64,000 nt of DNA from JANRKF01 sp964518725 (lineage in GTDB: Bacteria; Pseudomonadota; Alphaproteobacteria; Rickettsiales; SXRF01). The stretch covers positions 1 to 64,000 of the forward strand of contig CAZFKP010000008.1 of assembly GCA_964518725.1 (NCBI GenBank). The letters are read 5' to 3'. A program made the position numbers and the translations under genes. The stretch's first letter is position 1; each line of letters opens with the position of its first letter. The notes beneath the pieces are model-generated. The model was given only the letters and a program-made list of their open reading frames with translations, searched no databases and was not told the origin of the DNA. This document shows, piece by piece, positions 27,273 through 34,422 of the stretch.

Positions 27273-27809
27273 TTATTTCAACCGCGCTTTGAGGAAGCCC
27301 GCCACATCTTCCTGTTGCCAATCGAGTGGACCGTCGGCACGGGCAATCACCCTGCCCTTCGCATCAATGAACAAGGTGCCGGGAAGCCCCTTCAGGCCGG
27401 CAGCGGTGGCGGCCTTATTGGTTGGGTCGAGGTAGGCTGGCAAACGCACAATCTTATGATTCTTATAGAACTTTTGAACCTTGGTGAGGTTCTTGCCATC
27501 GAGCGCCACCGGTACAATCTGGAGTTTTTCGCCAAAAATTTCCTGGGCATCATCCACCTGCGGCAGCTCATCCACACACGGCACGCACCAGGTTGCCCAG
27601 AAATGCAGCGCCGTGAGCTTATGCTTACTGGCATCAAGCGTGCGGGATTCGCCTTTTTCGTCCAGATAGTGAATCACCGGGGCTTTGACAGCCTCGACAC
27701 GCACCAGCGGCACCGTTTCCTGTTCGCTGGCCTGCGCCGTAAGAATCACAAAAAATACAAGGCAAACACTTGCCAACAACATAGTGAAAGAGTTATGAAT
27801 GAATCGCAT
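27273..27809 (-). CDS. TlpA/ResA-like periplasmic thioredoxin
   Basis: This encodes 178 residues from the ATG at 27809 (AAGG 7 nt upstream). A start at 27830 would run into the divergent argH gene. A signal anchor lies at about residues 8-28, and the thioredoxin-fold domain carries the active site WCVPC (Cys75, Cys78) in 'FWATWCVPCVDELP', with cis-Pro context 'LKGLPGTLFID'. TlpA-type proteins reduce disulfides in the periplasm, for example during cytochrome c or cytochrome oxidase assembly. Divergent tlpA/argH is a conserved alphaproteobacterial arrangement, followed there by a small lipoprotein and lysA, as here. Confidence 0.92.
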   Translation of the reverse strand: MRFIHNSFTMLLASVCLVFFVILTAQASEQETVPLVRVEAVKAPVIHYLDEKGESRTLDASKHKLTALHFWATWCVPCVDELPQVDDAQEIFGEKLQIVPVALDGKNLTKVQKFYKNHKIVRLPAYLDPTNKAATAAGLKGLPGTLFIDAKGRVIARADGPLDWQQEDVAGFLKARLK

Positions 27810-27812
27810 ACA

Positions 27813-27820
27813 AAGGCCTT
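27813..27820. promoter_or_regulatory. Palindromic AAGGCCTT serving as ribosome-binding site for two divergent genes
   Basis: AAGGCCTT reads AAGG on both strands. On the plus strand AAGG lies 7 nt before the argH ATG (27824); on the minus strand AAGG lies 7 nt before the tlpA ATG (27809). The start codons are only 14 nt apart, so the promoters must lie inside the opposing genes and the 5' ends of the two mRNAs are complementary. Confidence 0.6.
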
Positions 27821-27823
27821 CAT

Positions 27824-29257
27824 ATGACAAAAAAACCGGTGAAACCCAACAAGAAACCAGCAGCTAATACCCCAGCAGCCAACCCCATGTGGGGCGGCGC
27901 GTTCAGTATCGCGCCTGCAGAGTTGCTGGCGCAGATTAATACATCCATCAGTTTTGACAAGGAACTTTACCGGCAGGATATTGCCGGCTCAATTGCCCAT
28001 GCCGAAATGTTGGCCAAACAGAAGATCATCAGCGAAAAAGATGCGAAGGCGATCATCGCCGGGCTGAACGCAATCTTGAAAGATATCGAGGCCGGGAAAT
28101 TTGAATTCAAGGAAGCGCTCGAAGATATTCATATGAATATCGAAGCGGCGCTTGCCACGCGCATCGGCGACGCGGCGGGGCGGTTGCACACGGCACGCTC
28201 GCGCAACGATCAGGTGGCCACCGATTTCCGGCTCTATGTCCGTGATGCGCTCGATGCGCTTGCCGCCGAATTGAAACAGCTGCAAGACGCGCTCGTCAGG
28301 CGCGCTGCTGAACATGCGGCGAGCATTATGCCTGGTTTCACCCACCTGCAAACCGCGCAGCCGGTGACGCTCGGCCACCACCTGCTTGCTTACGTCGAGA
28401 TGTTTGGCCGCGATGCGAGCCGGGTTGCCGATGCGCGGGCGCGGATGAACGAATGCCCGCTAGGCGCGGCGGCGCTCGCTGGAACCTCCTTCCCGATCGA
28501 CCGGCAGGCCACCGCCAAGGCGCTTGGGTTTGCCCGGCCGACCACCAACTCGCTCGACAGTGTTTCCGACCGCGATTTCACCCTCGAATATCTGTCAGTC
28601 GCCAGTATCTGCGCGGTGCACCTATCGCGCCTCGCCGAAGAAATGATCAACTGGTCGAGCGCGCAATTCGGCTTCCTCACATTCTCCGACGCGTTCTCTA
28701 CCGGCAGTTCCATCATGCCACAGAAGCGCAACCCCGATGCCGCCGAACTGGTACGCGGCAAATCCGGGCGCGTGTTCGGCCACCTGATGGCACAGCTCGC
28801 CACCATGAAAGCGCTGCCGCTCGCCTACAACAAAGACATGCAGGAAGATAAAGAGGCATTCTTTGATGCGGCGAAAACCATCCAGCTCTGCGTGGCCGCC
28901 ATGCGCGGCATGGTGCTCGATGCGACGTTTAACACCAAGGCCATGCACGCTGCCGCCAGCAGCGGCTATTCCACCGCCACCGACCTTGCCGACTGGCTGG
29001 TGCAAAACCTGGACATGCCGTTTCGGAGTGCCCACCACGTCACGGCGCGGGTGGTGAAACTTGCCAGTAAAAAAAAGAAACCACTGGAGACGCTGTCACT
29101 CAAGGAACTGCAAAGCGTCGAGCCACGGATTAGTAAGGAAGCGCTCGCCGTGCTTTCGGTCGAAGCCTCGGTCGCAAGCCGTAAAAGCTATGGCGGCACC
29201 GCGCCGGCCAACGTGAAAAAAATGGTCGCCGATGCGAAGAAACGGTTTGGCGTATGA
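27824..29257 (+). CDS. argH: Argininosuccinate lyase
   Basis: This 477-residue protein contains the fumarase/aspartase superfamily signature GSSIMPQKRNPD (about residues 293-304, with the catalytic Ser loop) plus 'ARSRNDQVATDFRLYVRD' and 'PGFTHLQTAQPVTLGHH' (catalytic His). It catalyses the last step of arginine synthesis, splitting argininosuccinate to arginine and fumarate. An unusual N-terminal extension of about 20 Lys/Pro/Ala-rich residues precedes the normal start region. It overlaps the following lipoprotein gene by 4 nt (ATGA) and starts back-to-back with tlpA. Confidence 0.97.
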   Translation: MTKKPVKPNKKPAANTPAANPMWGGAFSIAPAELLAQINTSISFDKELYRQDIAGSIAHAEMLAKQKIISEKDAKAIIAGLNAILKDIEAGKFEFKEALEDIHMNIEAALATRIGDAAGRLHTARSRNDQVATDFRLYVRDALDALAAELKQLQDALVRRAAEHAASIMPGFTHLQTAQPVTLGHHLLAYVEMFGRDASRVADARARMNECPLGAAALAGTSFPIDRQATAKALGFARPTTNSLDSVSDRDFTLEYLSVASICAVHLSRLAEEMINWSSAQFGFLTFSDAFSTGSSIMPQKRNPDAAELVRGKSGRVFGHLMAQLATMKALPLAYNKDMQEDKEAFFDAAKTIQLCVAAMRGMVLDATFNTKAMHAAASSGYSTATDLADWLVQNLDMPFRSAHHVTARVVKLASKKKKPLETLSLKELQSVEPRISKEALAVLSVEASVASRKSYGGTAPANVKKMVADAKKRFGV

Positions 29258-29535
29258 GTGTCATCGCGAGCAAAGCGCAGCGATCCATCTTTCTTAAGCT
29301 GGATTGCCGCGTTGCTGCGCTCCTCACAATGACATCACTTATACTCCTGAGCGCCTGCGCTCATAAGGCGGATTTGAGATCCCCATCCCAGATCGCTAAG
29401 GAAGACGCGCAGGCAAAAGAGAAAGCCGCACGCGATGCCCAGCGCACCGAACGCCGCGCCAAGAAAGATGCCGAACGCGCCGCCGAGCTGGAAAAGCACT
29501 CGGTTGAGGTGAGTGTGCCGGAAGGAACAAAATAA
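29254..29535 (+). CDS. Small lipoprotein between argH and lysA (LptM-like position), N-terminus made of a palindromic repeat
   Basis: This encodes 93 residues. A lipobox LLSAC ends near residue 36, followed by CAHKADLRSPSQ, a degenerate form of the C-G-x-K-G-P-L start of the small lipoproteins found between argH and lysA in many proteobacteria (LptM family). The rest is a charged Lys/Glu/Arg/Ala helix. The first 27 or so residues (MSVIASKAQRSIF...) are encoded by a 74-bp palindromic repeat (29260-29333), so the leader is unusually long and half of the signal hydrophobic core comes from the repeat. The start overlaps argH by 4 nt, and the stop shares a base with the lysA start. The family call rests on synteny and the lipobox. 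Confidence 0.75.
   Translation: MSVIASKAQRSIFLKLDCRVAALLTMTSLILLSACAHKADLRSPSQIAKEDAQAKEKAARDAQRTERRAKKDAERAAELEKHSVEVSVPEGTK
29260..29333. repeat. Palindromic repeat element, copy 1 (inside lipoprotein gene)
   Basis: This 74-bp imperfect palindrome begins GTCATCGCGAGC and ends CTCACAATGAC, with inner arms GATCCA and TGGATTGCCGCG. It starts 2 nt after the argH stop codon and stays in frame with the lipoprotein. The same family occurs at 60595-60691. The pattern resembles the GTCATTGCGAG...GCAATGAC elements and rickettsial palindromic elements known to insert in frame in genes. Confidence 0.85.
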
Positions 29536-30785
29536 TGGATCATTTTGAGTATCAATCCGGCACCTATCATGCCGAAAATGTTGCGCTGGAGTCGCTCGCA
29601 ACAAGCGTCGGCACGCCGTTTTACTGCTATTCCACCGCCACCCTCACCCGTCATTACCAGGTATTTTCCGGACATTTTCCCGGCGCGAAAATCTGTTTCG
29701 CGGTGAAGGCGAATGGCAACATCGCCGTGCTCGCAACGCTCGCTAAACTCGGCTGCGGCGCCGATGTGGTGTCCGAGGGTGAAATACGCCTTGCGCTCGC
29801 TGCGGGCATCGCGCCATCCGACATCGTCTTTTCCGGTGTCGGAAAGACAGCCGATGAAATGACATTCGCGCTGGAAAAAAATATTTTCCAGTTCAACATC
29901 GAATCCGAACCGGAACTTGAACTGCTGAACCGCGTTGCCATGGCACTCGGAAAACAAGCGCCCATCGCCGTGCGTGTCAACCCGGACGTCGATCCCAAAA
30001 CCCATGCCAAAATATCCACCGGCCAGAAAGCCAGCAAGTTCGGCGTCGCCATGTCGCAAGCGCTCGATGTTTACAAAAAAGCCGCGGCGATGAGCGGCAT
30101 CCGCGTGCAGTCCGTGTCGGTGCATATCGGCTCGCAGCTCACGCATCTGGAGCCGTTCCGGCAGGCCTTCGCCCGCGTGCGGGCGTTTGTCGAAGAACTG
30201 CGGAGCAACGGAATCAGCATTTCCCATGTTGACCTCGGCGGCGGCCTCGGTATTCCCTACGGCAAAGAGGCGCCGCCCCTGCCCGATGCCTATGCCGACA
30301 TTGTGAACGCGGAAATGCAAGGGCTTGGCTGCTCGCTGATATTCGAGCCGGGGCGTGTGCTGGTCGGCAATGCCGGCGTGCTCGTCACCAAGGTGCTCTA
30401 CGTCAAACGCAGCGAAGGAAAGACATTCGTCATTGTCGATGCGGCAATGAATGATTTAATCCGCCCGACACTCTACGAAGCCTTCCACGAAATCGTGCCG
30501 GTGACGCCGCGCCCCGAAGCAGCAACCGAGCTGGTGGACGTGGTGGGACCAGTCTGTGAAACCGGCGACATCTTCGCCGAAGACCGGCTGATGAAGGTTC
30601 CAACCCCGGGCGATCTGTTGGTACTGCGTTCGGCGGGAGCTTACGGCGCAGTCATGGCCGGCACCTACAACGCCCGGCTGCTGGTGCCGGAAGTGCTGGT
30701 CAACGGCAGCCAGTACGCCGTGGTGCGCCCACGTCCAACGTACGATGCAATGCTCGCGCAGGGCACCTTGCCGGCCTGGCTTTAG
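29535..30785 (+). CDS. lysA: Diaminopimelate decarboxylase
   Basis: This 416-residue protein has the PLP lysine K58 in 'CFAVKANGN', the Gly-rich phosphate-binding 'DLGGGLGIPYG', and the C-terminal 'PVCETGDIFAEDR' with the active-site Cys contributed across the dimer. It decarboxylates meso-diaminopimelate to L-lysine, the last step of lysine synthesis. Translation is probably coupled to the lipoprotein gene (TAATG overlap). Its 3' end overlaps the convergent outer-membrane-like gene by 4 nt. Complete lysA and argH indicate that the organism makes its own lysine and arginine, at least in part. Confidence 0.97.
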   Translation: MDHFEYQSGTYHAENVALESLATSVGTPFYCYSTATLTRHYQVFSGHFPGAKICFAVKANGNIAVLATLAKLGCGADVVSEGEIRLALAAGIAPSDIVFSGVGKTADEMTFALEKNIFQFNIESEPELELLNRVAMALGKQAPIAVRVNPDVDPKTHAKISTGQKASKFGVAMSQALDVYKKAAAMSGIRVQSVSVHIGSQLTHLEPFRQAFARVRAFVEELRSNGISISHVDLGGGLGIPYGKEAPPLPDAYADIVNAEMQGLGCSLIFEPGRVLVGNAGVLVTKVLYVKRSEGKTFVIVDAAMNDLIRPTLYEAFHEIVPVTPRPEAATELVDVVGPVCETGDIFAEDRLMKVPTPGDLLVLRSAGAYGAVMAGTYNARLLVPEVLVNGSQYAVVRPRPTYDAMLAQGTLPAWL

Positions 30786-31501
30786 AAAACCGATTTAATA
30801 AAAAACTTGAACATGCCATTGGGTGCTTCAGGCGTGAGGCCTACGAGATACCCTGTTTCAAGCGACACACTCTCAGTGATGTCGAACGAAACAACTGACC
30901 CCATCTGATGGCTTTGCGATGAAAGGCCGCGCTGCCGGTTCAACCGCCCGAGATCGCCATGCCATTCCGCGCCAAGCTCAATTCCGGGATAGATGCGCCC
31001 CGTGGTCTTCCATGCCAAATTGACGGCTACACTCGACTGCCGCGACGCCCCAATGTCACGATCGAGCGAAGCATTCGCGGTATGCTGTAAACCTTTATAT
31101 TCAAATCTTCCAAGCCATTGCACATCAAACACATCGGCATCACCCGGGTTATCTGCTCTGACATAGACAAGTTTCATCGCACCATCGAAACCGTCGTCAT
31201 CTGCCTCAAAGAACTGGAGCCGATGCTCCCATTCCGTAAAGGTAAAGTCGTTCTTTTCTCCATCAGGCTTTACCCAGCGCCCAACAATACGCACCGCATA
31301 CCAATCATTAATCCCATACTCAATCAGGTGTTGCTGCCGTATACGCTGGTTGATGGCCGCCGCACCATCATGTTCGATACTGAAGCGCGCTTCCGCACGC
31401 CACTCGTCGGCATTAACGGCAGGAGAAGAGACATTCTTGGTCGCATGGGCGTTGCATGAAACAAAACCCAGCAGAAAAGACAGCAGAATACGTTTGAACA
31501 T
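30782..31501 (-). CDS. Putative outer-membrane beta-barrel protein
   Basis: This 239-residue protein has a signal peptide (MFKRILLSFLLGFVSCNAHA, cleavage near residue 20). The mature part alternates polar and hydrophobic residues in about ten amphipathic strands, with many aromatic residues, and ends in '...MFKFFIKSVF' with a C-terminal Phe, the usual signal for outer-membrane insertion. I recognise no named family. It is divergent from a second small exported protein gene at 31652, which also ends in Phe, and convergent with lysA. A porin-like or envelope-sensor role cannot be told from sequence. Confidence 0.7.
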   Translation of the reverse strand: MFKRILLSFLLGFVSCNAHATKNVSSPAVNADEWRAEARFSIEHDGAAAINQRIRQQHLIEYGINDWYAVRIVGRWVKPDGEKNDFTFTEWEHRLQFFEADDDGFDGAMKLVYVRADNPGDADVFDVQWLGRFEYKGLQHTANASLDRDIGASRQSSVAVNLAWKTTGRIYPGIELGAEWHGDLGRLNRQRGLSSQSHQMGSVVSFDITESVSLETGYLVGLTPEAPNGMFKFFIKSVF

Positions 31502-31651
31502 GGGTGTAATCTAGTGCCATGCATGGTGGTTTCAATCCCCCCATGAATTATGACAGCTCCGTGACAACATGCCGCGCCGCAACATAGACTCAGAGCTGGT
31601 TTCATAGACATTCCGCTTGCGGAACGATTGCAGACATGGTACGATGAAGAC

Positions 31652-32026
31652 ATGCCAAGGATTGTTGTAACAGTAGTGTTGCTGCTGATTTCAGGCCTTG
31701 CTAACGACGCAGCAGCACAGGACGGCCTGAAGGATCCTTCCGGAACGAAGAAGGCAGAGAAGGTCAACGCATACCTTGATTCCATCGGCATCAACCACCC
31801 GCGCATCCAGGCATTCACCAGCAGCGTCAGCCAGCGTATGGAAGGGCGATATCTGCGCCTGGGTGAAGAACGGTTCGAGCAAGGCCGCATCGTGCTGCAC
31901 TACAAGATGGAGCCGAAAATCAGCACCCGCCAGCTGGAGCTGAAATTCCAGCCCGCCGGCACCCCCAATACCGAGATGATCGCCACCCGGCGCAGCATCA
32001 TGGTACAGTATAAATACAGCTTCTAA
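31652..32026 (+). CDS. Small exported protein, function unknown
   Basis: This encodes 124 residues from the ATG at 31652 (MPRIVVTVVLLLISG), giving a clean signal peptide cut near 'DAAA-QD' (about residue 22). A frame extending eight codons upstream would add charged residues before the signal and is less likely. The mature part is amphipathic and beta-rich, ending '...MVQYKYSF' with terminal Phe, which suggests a periplasmic or outer-membrane protein. No family recognised. Its 3' end overlaps the HAD phosphatase gene by 4 nt. It is divergent from the beta-barrel gene at 31501 across a 150-nt gap that should hold both promoters. Confidence 0.65.
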   Translation: MPRIVVTVVLLLISGLANDAAAQDGLKDPSGTKKAEKVNAYLDSIGINHPRIQAFTSSVSQRMEGRYLRLGEERFEQGRIVLHYKMEPKISTRQLELKFQPAGTPNTEMIATRRSIMVQYKYSF

Positions 32027-32847
32027 TAAAACCCGCCAGTTACATAGGTAGGCCGCAGGCCAAGCTGCATGCACATTTCCTGCACCTCGCGTTCCTGCTT
32101 GTGTTTCAGGATGCCGCCAGTCACGAGCAAGGTGTCGATGCCGTAATTCTGCCCACCGGGGATGTCGGTTTCCAGACTATCCCCCACCGCGAGGATGCGG
32201 CTCTTCGCAACCTCCTGCCCGCGCAGGCAGAAATCATAAATCTCGCTATAGGGCTTGCCGAACCAGGTCACCGCCCCGCCCATCTGTTCATAATGCCGCC
32301 CGATAATCCCGGCGCAAGGGTGCCGCTCGCCGGTGATTTTCACTACTTCAAGGTCGGGGTTCAGGCACAGCATCGGAAGGCCGATACTGCGCGCCGCCCG
32401 CAGCAGCATCGAAAAATCCTCGGTCGTTTGCTCTTCGCTGCCAAAACCAACATTGAGCACGAAATCCGCCTGCTTCACATCGTCCACCCGCGCAAAATCC
32501 AGCCCGTCGAGCACATCGGCATCCTTGCCGGGGCCGATATAGTAATAGCGCTTGCCCCACGGCGCCTTGCCTGCCGCCAGCCATTGATAGCCAACTTCGC
32601 CGGACGATACGGCATCGACATAATCCCCTTCGGCAATGCCAAAACCGGACAGCACCGCCTTTACCCGGTGGGCGCGGCGCGGCGCGTTGGAAATGAAAAT
32701 GATTGTTTTGCCTGCTTCTTTCAGTGCCATGAGCGCCTCTCCCACACCGGGGTAAAGATGGCTGCCATCATGGATCACGCCCCAAAGATCAAGCAGGAAG
32801 AGGTCATAGTTTGGAATCAGGGAATCGATGTTTTGAATGGATTGCAT
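32023..32847 (-). CDS. HAD-superfamily class IIA hydrolase
   Basis: This 274-residue protein belongs to the subfamily IIA HAD-like hydrolases (NagD-like). Motif I is 'LLDLWGVIHDG' (nucleophile Asp near residue 19), motif II is 'IIFISNAP', and motif IV is 'AVGDSLETDIPGG'. Proteins with the DLWGV variant form an alphaproteobacterial group often annotated only as HAD hydrolase. It probably dephosphorylates a small metabolite; the substrate is unknown. It follows lysS by 3 nt on the same strand and is thus last in the giant-gene-lysS-HAD transcript. Confidence 0.9.
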   Translation of the reverse strand: MQSIQNIDSLIPNYDLFLLDLWGVIHDGSHLYPGVGEALMALKEAGKTIIFISNAPRRAHRVKAVLSGFGIAEGDYVDAVSSGEVGYQWLAAGKAPWGKRYYYIGPGKDADVLDGLDFARVDDVKQADFVLNVGFGSEEQTTEDFSMLLRAARSIGLPMLCLNPDLEVVKITGERHPCAGIIGRHYEQMGGAVTWFGKPYSEIYDFCLRGQEVAKSRILAVGDSLETDIPGGQNYGIDTLLVTGGILKHKQEREVQEMCMQLGLRPTYVTGGFY

Positions 32848-32850
32848 GGA

Positions 32851-34422
32851 TCAGGCTGCCAGATCCTCTTTGGCCAACACGCGCTTGATGAGTCTGATCG
32901 TCCCCTCGCGGCCATAGAGCTTCACGAAGCTGCCCATGCGCGGCCCCTGCGGCTGGCCGAGCAGCGTTTCGTACAGGGTGGAAAACCACGCCTTCAGGTT
33001 TTCGCCGAAATGCTTTTTGCCGATTTCGTAAATCTGGGTCTGCATCTCTTCAGCGGTGGCCGCATCGGTGATGCCATTCAGGTAATCGGCCATGTCGGAA
33101 AGCGCTTGCGCCTCGACATCGTTCGGCAACCGGAACTTGCGGGTAGGTTTCACGAAATCGACATAATAATTGATCGCGCCGTGCACCAACTTATCAAGGA
33201 ACGGATGGGTGGCAGGCGTCGCGCCCAGCAGGTAACTGCCGATGAATTTCCACAGCAGCGCCGCATCTTCTGCGCCCGATACGCTCACGAGGTTCAGCAG
33301 CAGGTTGAAACTGGGGGCGCCGGTTGGCGCGGGCGGTTTGCCGCCGTGAATGTGCCACGCCGGGTTGATGAGGCGCGCATCGCCTTCTTCTTTCGCGAAT
33401 TTCTCAATATAGGTCTGGTAGTCATCGACCGCGCGCGGGATGACGTCGAAATACAGCTTCTTCGCTTTGCGTGGCGACTGGAACATATAGAGCGCGAGGC
33501 TTTCCGGCGGCGCATAACGCAGCCATTCATCGATGGTGAGCCCATTGCCTTTCGATTTGGAAATCTTCTGCCCCTTATCGTCGAGGAACAGCTCGAACAT
33601 GAATTGCTGCGGCGGCAACCCACCGGCAATCGTACAAATAGCGCTATAGAGTTCGGCAGACACCAGGTGATCCTTGCCGTACATTTCGTAATCGACGCCC
33701 AGCGCCGCCCAGCGCATCCCCATGTCGGGCTTCCATTGCAGCTTGCAATGGCCGCCGGTCACCGGCACTTCCAGCTCCGAACCATCTTCTTCGATGTAGG
33801 TGATGGTGCCCTTGGCGACATCGGTATTCACCACCTTGGCGAGCAGCACCTTGCCGGAAACGGGCGACACCGGCAGGAACGGGCTATAGGTCTCGCGGCG
33901 CTCCTCGCCGAGCGTCGGAAGCATGACTTCCATCACCTTGTCGTAATTGGCGAGAATCCGAAGCAACGCCGCGTCGAATTCACCGGCCTTATAGGTGGCG
34001 GTCGAGCTTTTGAACTCGTAATCAAAGCCGAAATGGTCGAGAAAAGCGCACAGACGCGCATTCATATGATGACCGAAGCTCTCATGCGTACCAAATGGGT
34101 CGGGGATGGAGGTGAGCGGCTTGCCAATATTCGCCGCGATCATCTCCTTGTTCGGCAAGTTATCCGGCACTTTGCGGAGGCCGTCCATATCATCGGAAAA
34201 GCAGATGAGCCTGGTCGGAATATCGCTGATATGCTCGAATGCACGCCGCACCATGGTCGTGCGCGCCACCTCGCCGAACGTGCCGATATGCGGCAGCCCA
34301 GAAGGCCCATAGCCGGTTTCAAACAGCACATAGCCCTTCTCCGGCGGCGCGTTTTTATAGCGCTCCACGAGGGCGGCGGCTTCCTGGAACGGCCAGGCGT
34401 TCAGATTGGCATAATCGGTCAT
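32851..34422 (-). CDS. lysS: Lysyl-tRNA synthetase, class I
   Basis: This 523-residue protein is a class I LysRS, not the class II enzyme of most bacteria. It has the HIGH-type motif 'PSGLPHIGT' (about residues 43-51) and the KMSKS-type motif KISKSKG (about 284-290). Class I LysRS is found in archaea, spirochaetes and many alphaproteobacteria including Rickettsiales. It charges tRNA-Lys. Its start codon overlaps the stop of the giant glycosyltransferase-oxygenase gene by 4 nt, so an essential housekeeping gene is translated downstream of a large accessory gene. Confidence 0.96.
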   Translation of the reverse strand: MTDYANLNAWPFQEAAALVERYKNAPPEKGYVLFETGYGPSGLPHIGTFGEVARTTMVRRAFEHISDIPTRLICFSDDMDGLRKVPDNLPNKEMIAANIGKPLTSIPDPFGTHESFGHHMNARLCAFLDHFGFDYEFKSSTATYKAGEFDAALLRILANYDKVMEVMLPTLGEERRETYSPFLPVSPVSGKVLLAKVVNTDVAKGTITYIEEDGSELEVPVTGGHCKLQWKPDMGMRWAALGVDYEMYGKDHLVSAELYSAICTIAGGLPPQQFMFELFLDDKGQKISKSKGNGLTIDEWLRYAPPESLALYMFQSPRKAKKLYFDVIPRAVDDYQTYIEKFAKEEGDARLINPAWHIHGGKPPAPTGAPSFNLLLNLVSVSGAEDAALLWKFIGSYLLGATPATHPFLDKLVHGAINYYVDFVKPTRKFRLPNDVEAQALSDMADYLNGITDAATAEEMQTQIYEIGKKHFGENLKAWFSTLYETLLGQPQGPRMGSFVKLYGREGTIRLIKRVLAKEDLAA

